The position numbers were made by a program, and so were the translations under genes. This document shows, piece by piece, positions 47,446-60,409 of a stretch of 64,000 nucleotides of DNA. The DNA is taken from NCBI GenBank assembly GCA_905183005.1, contig CAJJDO010000007.1:558001-622000 (forward strand). The letters run 5' to 3'. The stretch's first letter is position 1; the number at the start of each line of letters is the position of its first letter. The notes beneath the pieces are model-generated. The model was not told the DNA's origin. It was given only the letters and a program-made list of their open reading frames with translations, and did not search any database. Source of the stretch: Paramecium pentaurelia (taxonomy: Eukaryota; Ciliophora; Oligohymenophorea; Peniculida; Parameciidae).

Positions 47446-50369
47446 ATGAATTCAGCAATTGATGAATAAAAAATGAAAAAAACAACCTCTTAGCTTTCTG
47501 TTAAGCCTACTGTCTTGCCATAAGTAATGTCTACTTGTAAATTGGGTCGGTTTCCAATAGAAGGAAAACTAGGAGAATCATTTCAGGAATCAAATAAAAA
47601 ATATAACAGATAGTATTTCAGAATTCAAACCTAAGCTGAGAAACAAGAAAAAGCAGAAAAAGATAAAGGAATTGAGGTACATAGATTTTATTTATATAAT
47701 AAGGATGTTTTTATTTAGATGTAAAATAATCAAGAAGAAGTTTACGAAGACATGAAATAAAAAGATTTGGTTGGACCAGATTCCATTAAAAATTATTATT
47801 AAACCTATAAAAAAATAACTAGAATTAAGGAGTAGAATAAGCTATTCGCTATTTAGAGTAAAATATAATCTAAATTAATTTAGACTCTGTCCAAACTAAT
47901 CTCATAATAAAATCAGAACAATTAAGATTATTACCTTGTAAGATGGGCTTAATCAAATAAAAAGGAGAATCTAAAGTATTAGCAATAGAAAATTACAAAT
48001 ATGGTGATAAATATGTTGAAGTACTATCTGAAGGTTTAAGAACTCTCCCTGTTATTTAAGATTTCAACTTTAATTAAAACAGAATTAAAGAAAATGGTGC
48101 TTCATTGATATTACCTTTAATTTCTAAATAAGCAAGGTCTATTGAAATGGTATCAAATATAATTGGAAAAAAAGGATTAGAATCAGTATTAAATGTGCTT
48201 CCATCATAAACTTGCAAGTATTTATATCTTAATGAATAATAAGAATACAAGTCTTAGATTTAGAAGATAATCAGTTGGGTGATCTATTAGCTTAAGAACT
48301 TTTCAAAGCCATGTAAAAAAATAATACTGTTAAATTACTTAATGTATCTAAAAATCAAATTACTAATATTTCCCACACTTTTATTAAATAAATGATTGAA
48401 ACAAATGACTCTTTGGAGGAGTTGTATCTTCATTGGAATTTAATTAAAGGAAGTGGAGGAGCTGAACTGTTTAAAGCATTAATTAATAATAAGAATATGA
48501 AAGTTTTAGATTTGTCTTATAATTTATTAGGATGTGGTGGTTCAAATTTAACACCTGTTCTAAAATAATTTTTTGAAGAAAATAAAGAAATGATTCATTT
48601 AGATTTATCAGCAAATTAATTCAGTTTAGCAGATAGTCAATCAATTTCAGAATCTTTAAAGGAAAATCATACAATATATGGTTTTCATTTTTCTGGCAAT
48701 TTTGGATATGTAGATTCAAAAGGATTTTTAATAATTTAGAATGAAATGAGGAATTTTAATTAAATTCATACAGATTATAGAATTAGAGGATGTGAAACTC
48801 ATAGTAAACCATATTCAAAAGGTCCAAGATCAGAAAAATTAATGGATATATGTTGGATTTGTGATGGTTGGTAGGGTTAGAAATTTGAATGGATTCCAAG
48901 TAATATTAATCTTTTAATTTAGATAAAAGTGGAAATGCATCAGAAGAACCAATATTTATTCATTTTGATTTTGAAGGATATGAATCGATATTTTTAGGGA
49001 AACCAGATGATAATGGTATTTATTCAACAAATAGAATGGTACCAACAGGAGAATTAGATTATTTTTATACTGGATGTTAATTATAAGTGGCAAGTTTGAC
49101 TGAACCAATAAAAGTTCATAATGAAAAATTTAGAGTAAGGACTAAAATAGCTGATTAAATTATAGATGTGTTATTGGATGAAACAAATCATTAAATCATA
49201 AATAAAGGGAAACCTGTTATATAAGATTGGGATCCAAATTATGATGTAATACCAAGAACTTTGGATCCAATATATATACCTGCTAAAATGAAGAAATAGA
49301 AACGTGCATGGTCATTTCCTATATCAATATGGGCACCTAAATATAAATTTGATACAGAGGAATTATTACGTAAATGTTTTGAGAGAGATTGGAATTGTTC
49401 TAAGATAACAAAATTCATAAAGAAAACTGAAGAATAGGATTAAATTAAAGAAATGTTATGGTAATCTTATAAACCAATAAGAGAGACTTATAGATATTAT
49501 TCAGCTATAAATCCAAGTGGTGATGTATTTTCTATGTCTTAAAATCCAACTTCTGAATTTGTGAATTAATGTTAATTAATAGATGGAAAATAAATGAAAT
49601 TAGCTGATGTTGATTTAAAATTTATAGCTACTTGTAGTGCATCGTAATCAGATTGGAAAGGCAATTATAGAAATCCTGAGAGATATTTAGTTAGATATTA
49701 GATGATGGAATTTTTAGTGAGATTATCAGAAGATAAATACATAAGAAATTAACCTGGTTCACCATCATATGTTTAAGCTACACGTATGATATTAGATTAA
49801 TGTTTACCTCATATGTCTTAATTTGATTCACATAAATGGAGAATGGAAAGATATTTTATAGAATAATGTGATGATGTATGTAAAAAATACAAATAAGTAA
49901 TTGATTATGTTTATATGCATAATTCATAAAAAAAAGTAAAACCAGGATAAGCACCATTTATGTGTCTAGATGAATTGAAGGATGTATGTAATAAGGCAAA
50001 TCTATTTGATGAGAATTTTGTTGAAAGAGATGTTAATTTAGCATTTTGTTTATCTATGTTAACTTAAGTTGATGAATTAGAAAGTGATAGATTATTTTAG
50101 ATGTAATGGATAGAATTTATGGAAGCATTGGCAAGAATAGCTGATAAATACTCTCCAATAGGAATTGGAAAATAAACTGAAGTATATATTTAATATATTT
50201 GAAATAGAAAGAATGGACTTATGAATAAAGGTTTGCATAACCTTTATATTATAAAATAGAAGCCTTTATGATTCATTTGATTCATACTTCAGTTGATGAA
50301 GAAACTAAAAAGAATTGGAAGATACCAACAGTTTCAATGTTCGATTTAATTGAGGAAGATGATTAATGA
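47446..50369 (+). CDS. Large leucine-rich-repeat protein (ribonuclease-inhibitor type)
   Basis: ATG 47446, TGA 50367-50369; introns 47858-47883, 48218-48243, 48900-48922 and 50182-50207, plus a possible 27-nt stop-free intron inside exon 1 (GTACATAG...ATAAG); about 940 aa. An N-terminal helical part is followed by RI-type LRRs at about residues 190-450 (LDLEDNQLGDLLAQELFKAM; LLNVSKNQITNI; LYLHWNLIKGSGGAELF; LDLSYNLLGCGGSN; LDLSANQFSLADSQ). A WICDGWQGQKFEWIP segment and a 480-residue C-terminal region of unknown fold complete it. Similar architectures are common in cilia-associated proteins of protists; function here is not determined. Confidence 0.87.
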
Positions 50370-50468
50370 TATTATATATACTTATATTTAACTGAATTGA
50401 GTTACAACTAACTGGTGCAATGATGAATAAAATAATATAAATTAAAGATTTAGTGATAATAATTGTTA

Positions 50469-52234
50469 ATGGTCAATTTTCAAGAGTTCCTCAATAGCTT
50501 AGGCCAAATCAAATAGATGGAAATACCTTTTTATTATAGAAATTAATTCAAAATAAAGGAAAACTTTATTAATCCAAATAGCAAGCATTTTGATTAGATT
50601 GCTTAAAAGTAAATCATAATATTCATAAGACTCTTATCAGAAGATAATAAAGGGTTAAAAAGAAAATGGGATAAATAATGCAAGATGTTATTTATATGGA
50701 TTATTGTTAAATACTTCTAAGTTAAAAATAAAAAAACTATCAATCCCAATTCAGAAGAATGGATGGAATTATCAGAAATTTTCAATTTTGATGAAGTGAC
50801 TATGAAATAAAGATGGATAACACTTATAAACCCTATGGCAAAAAGTTTGAATTGGGAAACAGAAGAAGATGATATAATAAGATCATTGATGATGTATATT
50901 ATTATCAGCTTAAATTTCTTTATTTTAGATAATAAGAAGAAAAACATATATGGACATAAATTGCTTTAGAGCTTTATAATCATAACAATGGATAATATGT
51001 TAGAACACCAAAATAAGTCAGAGAAAGATGGATGAATTATTTAAATCCTAAATTAAACAAGTAATTTTCATTTTTAATAATTTAATTAGATCTAGTTGGA
51101 CTGATTAGGAAGATAATTAATTATTGTAATTAGTAGTGAATAATGGTAAGAGATGGTCAATGATATCTACCTTATTATAAGGGAGAACTGAAAATTAAGT
51201 GAAAAATAGGTATCATTAAGTTTCCTACTTAATTTAGATTTAAGAGTCTAATTCATAAAATTTATAAAGAAGAAGATGATGATGATATTGAAGAATTGGC
51301 AGCCATTAAATAATATTTATCTAAATAAGCTATTGATTTTATTAATTAAGATAATCTCTTACTAAAATCTACAAAAAAAGAAACTAAAATAAATAATGAA
51401 GAATCCTAATCAAATAGTGCTAATATATCAAAATCTAAAAAAATACAATAAATCAAAAATGTAGAACAATAAGAATAATAAAGTTAAATTAAAAAGAAAA
51501 AAATTAAGGTTATTGAGAATCTATAAGTAAAATAAGAAATTGATGAAAAATTATAATCTTAAATTTAATCACTCAATCAATAATTTTGCTTATCTACATA
51601 TGGAAATTGTGATACTTAAAGTTAAGAGAATAGAAAAGGTATATCAAGTTCTCATTCTATAGGATCCTTAATTAATCAAGAATTTGAATGCAAATCCTAA
51701 TAATAAATTTAATCCTAATCCAAAGGTTCACTTTAATCCCCATCATACATGGGATAAAATTCGATCAAAGATCCTATACCTTAATATAATGGATTTAGAC
51801 CATATACAAATGATACATGCAATGATTTATTTTAATAAACACCTTGTCAAATTAATAGACTTGGATTTGGACTCAAATAACACTAATATCCTTTCTAATA
51901 GTTATCACCATTTCAATAATAGATTTAATAAACACCAATAGTTTATACTCCACTTTATTTGTATAATTCATAATTCATTTCCTAATCTCCTTACAAGAGT
52001 CCAATATTATCACCACATATATGGATGTAATAATAATAATAATTTTAATAATAATATGAAATTGAAATACAAAATGAATAATAAAAATAAGAATAGTTTG
52101 TAATAATATTATTATCAATTTAGAATAATAAATTAGAATTTCTCTAAGGATAAGATTTAGTTTCTAGATGGAAAAATAAGAGAGTCTAAGAAAAATAGAA
52201 CTAGTAAGAATTAAATAAGATTATAGATCAGTGA
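50469..52234 (+). CDS. Multi-repeat MYB protein with long Gln-rich tail
   Basis: ATG 50469, TGA 52232-52234; introns 50609-50629, 50894-50928, 51061-51089 and 51210-51237, and a probable stop-free 24-nt intron 52100-52123; about 550 aa. MYB units: NSEEWMELSEIF...KQRWITLINP, LNWETEEDDIIRSL...HIWTQIALEL...QVRERWMNYLNP, and SSWTDQEDNQLLQLV...KRWSMISTLL...NQVKNRFKSLI. This is a 3R-like arrangement with a divergent first repeat. The last 330 residues are Gln/Ser/Asn-rich, as in activation or condensate-forming tails. Fourth MYB/SANT locus of the window. Confidence 0.85.
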
Positions 52235-52639
52235 CAATTGTTTATATTAATAAATTGATATAATACTTTTCAACATTCTCTAATTATAATTCCAGTTATT
52301 ATAATATTAATATTTATTTTTCCATTATTTATCTATTATAATATTTATGATTAAGCAATATATAATTAATTTTATAACCTATAAATACTTTCAAACTTAT
52401 AAAAACGCTATTTAATGCATATTTGCATTATTTTTATCTTTTTTAATATTAATAGTTATATGTTACCTTATAAAGATCACTTCTCTCTTAATTATCAATT
52501 ATATAATAAATATTAAAACAATAAATAATAGTAAAATGACTTGAATAAAAATTAAAAAATTATCCTATAAAAATATGCAACTCTATACTAATTAAAAAGA
52601 ATGTTATTGTGATATAAAATTAAATCAAAAGAATCTATA
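52235..52639. other. Intergenic AT-rich region
   Basis: About 400 bp with no protein-like frame and no motif. It separates the MYB gene from a possible small gene. Confidence 0.45.
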
Positions 52640-53071
52640 ATGAAAGAAGCAGAAAAAAGATTTGGAGTGGATATTAGTAAAACTAAAGCAGTATTATAAA
52701 TAGATGCACAAATTGGTCAAAAAGAAAAAAAGAATTAGAGATAAAAATAAATCATCAAATTAGTATATGTAGCTAATCTATGTATGATCTTGAAAGATAA
52801 GATTCCTTAAAAAGCTTTTCTGTTTATTTAAATATATTAAATTTAGATTCATTCATTTAGGGATCTGACAAATAAATAACAAAATGTATCTTATTTTTAT
52901 AAACAATTTAAAAATAATATATTACTAATAATCTATATTACATATTATCAATATATCAAAGGGAACTAGAAAAATAAAAATTAGTTTATATGTAATTGGA
53001 ATTATAAGTAATTATATCTAAAATAATACATAGAATTACTAAAAATTAAAGTTTTAGAACAAATTGTTTGA
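52640..53071 (+). CDS. Possible small gene, low support
   Basis: An open frame of 143 codons from ATG 52640 to TGA 53069-53071. The start (KEAEKRFGVDISKTKAVLQ) and middle (CMILKDKIPQKAFLFI) look protein-like; the latter half is Tyr/Asn/Ile-rich, close to AT-noise. Several GT...AG pairs could be introns, so the true exon set may differ. No family recognised. Confidence 0.4.
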
Positions 53072-53168
53072 AATAAAATAAGTAGATGATAACATTAACT
53101 GAGTTTATCAATTTTGAATTATTTTTAAAGCAATTAATATTTTTATTCATAATACGTATATAAAGGAA

Positions 53169-54090
53169 ATGAAAAAATAACAGCTTCTAGTTAATGTTAA
53201 TGAAATGGATTTAATTTTGGATAAAACAACCACATAAGGAGCTCTCTGGTTAGGAAATCTAAAAGCAGCTTAAAATATCAAATAATTAAAAGAAAATAAC
53301 ATTCAAACAGTCATAACAGTGGCCAATAATATTATTGTAAGTTTCAAAAACTCTCTAAATATCTCTCATAAAGTAAAACTTATTATGAAGTCAGATCTAT
53401 AAAGTTGAAGATACAGAAAAAGCACAAATAATAGAATATTTCGATGAAATTAACAAAGAAATATCGACAGGGTTAAATTCTGGTTCCGTTTTAGTACATT
53501 GTGCAGCAGGAATTTCAAGATCCAGTGCATGTATTATAGCATATCTAATGAAAACTTACCAGTGGCCATATGAAAAAACCTTTTATTTTGTAAAGGAGAA
53601 GAGATTAGCTATAAATCCAAATCCAGGCTTTAAGAAATAATTAATATAATATAGCAAGGATCTATAAGCAAATAGTTAAAATTAAAACCCAAACTTTAAG
53701 GAAACTAAAAATATAAAGGATTCTGACCCTCCTATCTTAGGTTATTCAAATTCATGGGTAAAACTGAATAAGAAAAAATTTTCTAATCCTCATGAATTAG
53801 TGAATTAACTTTCTTAAAATTTAGTAAAATCTCCTCTAAAGAAAATTGGTCAATTAAATCGTACTTCAACCCCAGAAGAAAGATAAATTTATAGACAATT
53901 TTTAGCTAAAAAACTATTTGTAAATACATTCTCTACAAAAAATTCTGTTTCAACTACAAATTATTAAAGTGAAAAATCGACATAAGAATAGAAAACTATA
54001 GAAAAACAACCTATAAAAATTAAGGCTCTTTTAAGCATGTACAAAAAAGTTGAAATAAACGTATTGGAGTCTGAAAGAACATAACCTTGA
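53169..54090 (+). CDS. Dual-specificity protein phosphatase, with two apparent single-base deletions
   Basis: ATG 53169, TGA 54088-54090. The DSP core is clear: GALWLGNLKAAQNIKQLKE, VITVANNI, then YYEVRSI, VEDTEKAQIIEYFDE and the catalytic signature VHCAAGISRSSACIIAYLM (HCx5R). The two conserved blocks around 53375-53403 lie in shifted frames. Adding one A to the run 53375-53378 and one to 53401-53403 restores one 307-codon frame from ATG to TGA; no legal intron does so. The C-terminal 150 residues are a basic, Ser/Asn-rich tail. It would dephosphorylate Tyr and Thr/Ser, for example on MAP kinases. Base-calling error is more likely than a pseudogene. Confidence 0.8.
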
Positions 54091-54743
54091 CAATTTATAT
54101 TACTATAATAACTCAATATATTTATTTATCAATTCTCTGATTTAAACTCTTCCTTTAATTTGTTATATTCTCTAGGAATACACAACTTTCCTATATATGA
54201 AATCAAAAAGCATAGACTATAAAAAAGAAATAAATAATTATAAAATTAGGAAACCCTTTATTATATTATATTTTATTTACATATAACTAAATGATAATTC
54301 CTAATAACAACGTTGATAATATGATGACAAGCTAAAATTAATCAAATTAGTTACTTAAACAATATAATAGATTTTCCAAAATCATTTGAAAGAAATCTAA
54401 ACTATTCTTTTATCAAAATACTTTTATTCTAATTTATTTATTAGGTTCCAAAAATATAAGCAAAAAATCAACTAAATTGATAATAATTATACAAAAAGAT
54501 AATTGGACCTTAAAAATTATATAATGTCAATTAATCCTTTTTAAAAGCTAAAATTGTTAACCATATTCCTGAAAATGTAATAGTAGATCTAATTGATATT
54601 TAATTTTTACGCATTCAAAGCTAATAATACTCTATATAATAATTAAAAAAATTTAATAAGCATATATTAATATAATTATTGTTAATTTAAGGAAAAAATA
54701 AAAAATAAATAGTTGAAGAATTAAATAAATAATTTAATTCAAT
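54091..54743. other. Unassigned AT-rich region with short coding-like pieces
   Basis: About 650 bp. On the plus strand pieces such as IPNNNVDNMMTSQNQSNQ (from 54299) and VNHIPENVIVDLIDIQFL (about 54560) look coding but are in different frames with no joining introns found. No gene can be drawn. Could hold a decayed or error-affected gene. Confidence 0.3.
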
Positions 54744-55059
54744 TCATTTTTATTCTTAAGTCTCATTTTATTGTAATTACTATTTCTGATCTAATTATTT
54801 ATTTAATTCTTCAACTTAGACTACTAACTATTATTAATAATAACAATAATACATTTTAAATGGTTGTATTTAATTTATTCATTGTTTCTAAAGAAATTTA
54901 AACATTATTTTCTAATTCATTTATTCTTGTCTGATATGATTATTAATTAATTGCTAATGTATCAGATTGATTTCTATGTGAATACTATTCAGGAACATTG
55001 TTATTTAATTTAACATCAGATTCTGGTGTTGTAGAATTATGATAACATGATTAACCCAT
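54744..55059 (-). CDS. Small coiled-coil protein with acylation-type N-terminus
   Basis: ATG 55057-55059, TGA 54744-54746; intron 54828-54852; 96 aa. It begins MGQSCYHNS: Gly2 followed by Ser/Cys at 4-5 is a typical N-myristoylation plus S-palmitoylation signal. A coiled coil occupies the last 60 residues (RINELENNVQISLETMNKL; VVQVEELNKQLDQKQQ). Likely a membrane-tethered small scaffold; no family recognised. Divergent from the RAD17-like gene, with starts 33 bp apart. Confidence 0.7.
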
Positions 55060-55092
55060 ATTAATTATTTTATTAATTTTAGTAAATTATTG

Positions 55093-56571
55093 ATGCATAA
55101 TGATAAGAAAATAAAAGAAATAAAAGATAGTTTGTGCAATTTTCAAATAAAGCCAATAACTATAATAAAGGGGACATCTGGAATTGGAAAGTAATTAAAT
55201 ATTAAATGTTAAGATTGCATTTGGCCAAATCAATTTTATCAGAATTTAAGTACAAAATTTTGGAGGTAGATTCAGCATTTAGAGATATCTGGATGTTAAA
55301 TGAAGTTCATCCTCTAATGTATTCTATGTAAGATTAACTATCAAAAATTGATGATTAAAGAGGTATTGATATCTATAATAGTGTTAGTTATAATTTTAAA
55401 GGAACTTAATGGGATTAGTAATTTGAATTCATTAAGACAATTGTAATAATAATATACTTATACAAAATGCAATAAACCATTAGTAATAATTGTAAATACA
55501 ACAGTATTAAAAGATTATGAACTGACTAAAATGTTATGTTAAGAATTTATTAAAATATATTGCAATGTTGTTTTGCTGAAAAGTCCAACCAACATCAAGA
55601 TTGAAAAGTATTTGCACAGTTGTTTTCCAAGAGTTAATTCAAACGTGTTACATTAAGTATATTTAATATATTGACTAAGATAGCAGAATTATCAAATGGA
55701 GATATTAGAAATGCATACAATTAAGCATATATATATTCAATAAATTACAGAGAAGAGAATTAAAGTAAAGATTCTTAATTAACATTTTTTAATATTGTGG
55801 GTAGAGTACTATATAACAAAAGATTGGATTATTATAATACTACAAAACAATTAACATATGAAGAAATGATATCTATACCTGAACCCAAATATTATTTTGA
55901 TCCATTTTAGTTAGTGGAAACTATTTAAGTAACCTAATAAACTTATAGAGGGTATAATACCTAATGTTTAAATATAGGTTTTTGTTTATCAATTCATTGA
56001 AATTCTTGCATGATTTAAAAGAAATGAAATAATTTTATGAGATACAGAGTGATGCAGATGTCATTGAAAAAGGATTGTGCAGATTTGATAGAGTTATTAT
56101 GCATATTATCTTTAGTATTAAGGAGACATCTTAAATAATCAATATTTAATTAGTATGTTTGTTACTTTGGGTTACATGTAGACTAATAAACACGTTAAAC
56201 CTGCTAAATCTATGATGCTTACATTAAATGGTCCATAAGATTATTAATTTAGATAAGAGAAACTTCTAAAGCAAAATGAAATGAAATAATTAAAGCCATT
56301 CAAAAGTCATTAAAAAGACCTTGTATTAAGTATTTTATATGGTAAACGAGTTTAATTACTCAATTCAAAAAATACATACATATCATAAGTCTCAGTTGAG
56401 GATGATCAATATGATTAACATTGGTTTGAAGAGGATTAATAAGATCAACAACAATTCTCTAATAAAAAAATAAATTAAAAAAATATAAAAATAAAACGGA
56501 ATTAAGGTGATCTAATTTCTAGAAATAGAAATTAAAGATTAATTGATTTATGTAATGATTTATTTAATTGA
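55093..56571 (+). CDS. RAD17: RAD17-like checkpoint clamp loader
   Basis: ATG 55093, TGA 56569-56571; introns 55191-55213, 55363-55381 (19 nt), 55657-55679, 55952-55977 and 56093-56115; 454 aa. An AAA+ start with P-loop GTSGIGKL, a VLVIILKEL strand where Walker B is expected, LVIIVNTTVLKDYEL and SNGDIRNAYNQA helices, and the RAD17 hallmark FFNIVGRVLYNKR. The C-terminus has the PFKSHQKDLVLS-like part and an acidic tail. RAD17 with RFC2-5 loads the 9-1-1 clamp at damaged DNA. It is shorter than human RAD17 and its nucleotide-binding motifs are altered: the residue after the P-loop Lys is Leu, not Ser/Thr. Confidence 0.82.
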
Positions 56572-56607
56572 TTATTAACATACATTTAGCAATTTCACAC
56601 ATCTTCA

Positions 56608-59600
56608 TCATTAAAGAAGAGCAATCACTCTATTTTTTTGTGTTTAATCTTAAACATTCAAAATAATGTTTTCAATTATTGTCTTATATTGTTGATTTTG
56701 AATCAAACCCTTTACAGTAGTTACAACAAAGTTTAATTATTCTTCTTTAAGCTATTTATAATAGAAATATTTCATACCTTATAATGTTCCTTTTAAATGA
56801 GTGAATCTAATAACAATTTAATTACTTATTCCATTCTTGGTGTTATAAGATCAGGAATAGTATTACCTAAATTGACTAAAAATCTTAATCCTGTGAAATT
56901 TTCTTCAACATCTCCTTTGAATGGTAATTATGCCAAAATGTGATCAAGGGAGGTTTCCAATGGCAAAGCTTATGGGAATCTAATAAGAATTCTGCAAACA
57001 GCTGCAGTAGCATTTTCAGCAGCTTCTCTGTATGTAGTAGCACTTGTAAATATGTTTGTAAGTGTTTAGATTATTTAAGGGAGAGCTGAAGCAACATCAT
57101 TTTATGGACCATATTCACAATATGTAGCCAAAGCATAAGCAGCATTTCTATTTAATTCTTAATCTCCAATAGCTAGTACTGTATTTAAAAAGAATGGAAT
57201 CACAACTTATTGACATTCTACAATAAGACTTGGTTCATATTCAAAGACTTAAGCAAGACATCCAACTGTGCAAATAATATCATCTATTTCTTTATCTTTA
57301 TGAAGATTTGATGCCAAATGAGGGAAGATCTCTCTGAACATAAGAACAAATCCATTTTTAAGATTTTTAGCTAATGTAGGAATTAAATCAGTGAGATTCT
57401 CCAAAACATTAAGATTCATATCAGAATCATTTTCTTCTTCACCTTCAGAATCAAGATCAGCTCCTAAACACTTGATTTTTTTAGTCAAAACTAAGGTAAT
57501 AACTTTGGTTAAATCATCTAAATTTTTGTATACAATTTATGGACCTAATTTTTTAGTGAGATGATCAATGACATCTATGGCAAGTGCAGCACATTCATAT
57601 GATTCATCTTCAGCAATAACTCTGATTAATTTTTATATGACATCTGTTTATAAGAATGTTAAAAATTCAGCATCTAAATTTTCAATTGCAGGTAATCCTA
57701 ATTATACTTTTGGTAAAACACCATTATGTCTAAATAAAGCATATCCTTCTATTAAATCTCTGTAACATTAAAGAGTTTACATTCTGATATTATCATAGAA
57801 GAAATCTACAGTTTCATCTAAGATATCAAAAGTTGGTTTGAAATATTATCCAAATTATTATGGAACAGAAAGTGCAAATTAACCTAATGCATGTATAGCA
57901 GCTGCTTTCTCATCCATTTAAGTAACTTTGACTCTCATAGGTCCTTATTGATTTTCATCTTCAGATTCAGTATCTAAAGAGAATTCCTTCTTTTCTTTAT
58001 CATAAGAGATTCCTTCTTTGGATTCTGCCAATTTCATAGTGTAACTTATGATTTAAGTGAAAATTGGAGCAAACTTTTCACCTTAAGCAGCAGCCATATT
58101 ATAAAAGAAGGCTAAACAAGCTTCTCTGATTTCAAAATCTTCATGTTTAGTTAATAATTCGAATATTTATGGAGCTAATGGAGTAATCAATTGATTCTAA
58201 ACTTCTAAATTAGATTTGAATGATTCAGCAATAGTTCCAAAAACTTAGATTGCTTCTGATTTAATACTCATAATTTCAGGAGTATCCTTTTCTTTTAATA
58301 CTTATAGTAATAATTCACTAACATCCTTCAAATAGGTTGCAAAAGCATCTTTAGAAGATACTATAATGCTTCCAATTGAAGATAGACAATGTCTTCTTGC
58401 AATGAATGTTGTTGTTTATTGTAAGAATAATTGAACCAAATTAGGTAAGAGACTTTACATATAAGGAAGTATCTTCTCTGATTCCATATTCTCAGCAAAG
58501 ATATCAATTGTCAATAAAGCTTTTTCATAAATCTTATGATCTTAAGATTTAAGACAATTAATCATTTCTGGAATAACAATTTAATCATAACTCAAGATTT
58601 CTGGACATAACCATTCACTGAAATAGGATAAGCATTTAATTGCTGCTCCTCTTACTGGTGTTCTTTCATCTTTCAAACCTTTAGGAATAATAACATTCAT
58701 TATTGGATTTTATAATTATCTTCTTATTTAATCTTATAGTCCTTCAGTAATTGCTGCTAATATTAAGAAACCTGCATTCATTTAATTTAGATCTCCTGAA
58801 TCTACTAATTTTATGATTGTTTCCAAAAATAAACCAAATAAAGTCTTCTTTTTACCTAAATTAATCACTAAAGTTTCTAAGAGCCATAATGTTACATCTT
58901 AGAGTGGTTCTTCATCTTAAGTTAAATCCTCTTCTGTGTATGGTTAAGCAACTACTAAGGATAAACATTCTATAAGTTATTTTAATAATGTTGGATTCTT
59001 AATTAATACTTTTTTATGTTATTCAACAACATTATCAATCAAATCTAAAACACATTCCTTAAATTTATTACTACATTTTGGATTTAACAAAAGCTAATTT
59101 ATAAATAATTTATTATTACATTTTAACTAGCAGCATATTCTACAATCATACCCAAATGAGTATCTAATATTGTTAATTTACTTTCAGCTAAATATCCAAA
59201 AGCATCAAAACAATGATAAGCATTATCTTCATCTCCTTCTTTTATACATTAATCTACAAATCTTAAAATTGGTTCAACTAGAGTCTTATATTATTAAGCC
59301 TATTATTTAAATTATTTATATACTTCTTATTTGTTCATATGTTCAATATTATCGAATAAGGAAATCAAACATTTAACTGTTTATACTCTGATTTATTTAT
59401 CACTATCTTATAGATTTTCAATAAAGAATGGATAAAATACAGAGTAAAATGGTTTCAAACTATCTCCAGAGTAATCAAATATTAAAGCTAATAACATCAA
59501 TCCTCTTTATCTAGTGACAATATCTTAATTTTTTGCTGTTTAATTTTATAGAACTTAAAATAATTCTGGCCATTTATTATCTCCTAATGTTTGAATAGCA

Positions 59601-59964
59601 ATAGTTCCTATCAAAGATCCAATACTTGTTCTTATTGGATTGATTGGTTCTGTAAAGAATCTTTCCAATAATAATTATTTTAATTGAGTTTAAGCTGTGG
59701 CATCTAATTTATCATAATTTGTAGCCATATTTCTTTTTAATAAGACACCTGCTAAATGTCTAAATTATTACTATTATATTTAAATATAATTCATACATTT
59801 TCATTTTAAGATATTATTAATGCCAATGGTCCAATGCAATTCACTGATTTAGTGTATACTTTTAAAACACGTGTAGCCTCTTTAATCTTTTCATTATCAC
59901 CAGAAAGGACGAACGTAAGCATCTAAAACAATTACTCTTGTGTCAAGTTTGAAAATTCAGCCAT
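56608..59964 (-). CDS. Importin-beta family nuclear transport receptor (importin-4/5, Kap123-like)
   Basis: ATG 59962-59964, TGA 56608-56610; introns 59771-59796, 59094-59119 and 56752-56777; 1092 aa, the normal size. HEAT repeats run through the whole protein. The N-terminus (LSGDNEKIKEATRVLK, then FRHLAGVLLKRN) matches the importin-beta N-terminal Ran-binding repeats. An acidic loop (DSEGEEENDSDMN) and another (DTESEDENQQGP) lie in the central region as in Kap123/IPO4/IPO5. It carries cargo such as histones and ribosomal proteins into the nucleus. One frame is kept throughout, with three 26-nt introns. Confidence 0.94.
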
Positions 59965-60043
59965 AAAAAATCACAAATTAAAAATTTTTTACTTTTTATG
60001 TAAAATTGATCATAAATTAAATACACCCGCAAAAACATTATAT

Positions 60044-60370
60044 TCAGATTATAACAAATTATTTCTTTTTTATTTTTATTGTGTTCTTACTAATCTTATT
60101 TTCTACTTTCTTTCCTATTTCTTCTTTTTATTTTAGTTCTTGATTATCATCTTATTTTTCTTATTTTTTAATAATCTAATCCTTTTTTAATTTCTTCACA
60201 AAAGGTTATTAAAATTTGGCTCTTCGATCTATATCATCAAAACCTAATCCTTATCTTCTTTATGTATATTGGATCATCATTTATATATCACTCAAATCTG
60301 TATATTCTCTTTCATTTGTTTATTGATATTATTTTGGTTTCTTTTTAAATAATTCATTTAATATTTCCAT
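60044..60370 (-). CDS. Small basic protein, function unknown
   Basis: Intronless frame of 108 codons from ATG 60368-60370 to TGA 60044-60046. The centre has RRQGLGFDDIDRRAKF, slightly reminiscent of a G-patch or KOW-adjacent motif, followed by a long Lys/Glu-rich helix. Probably nuclear by its basic charge. No family can be stated. Confidence 0.65.
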
Positions 60371-60409
60371 TTTTTTTAATTATAATAATAACATTTAGTA
60401 TATAATATA

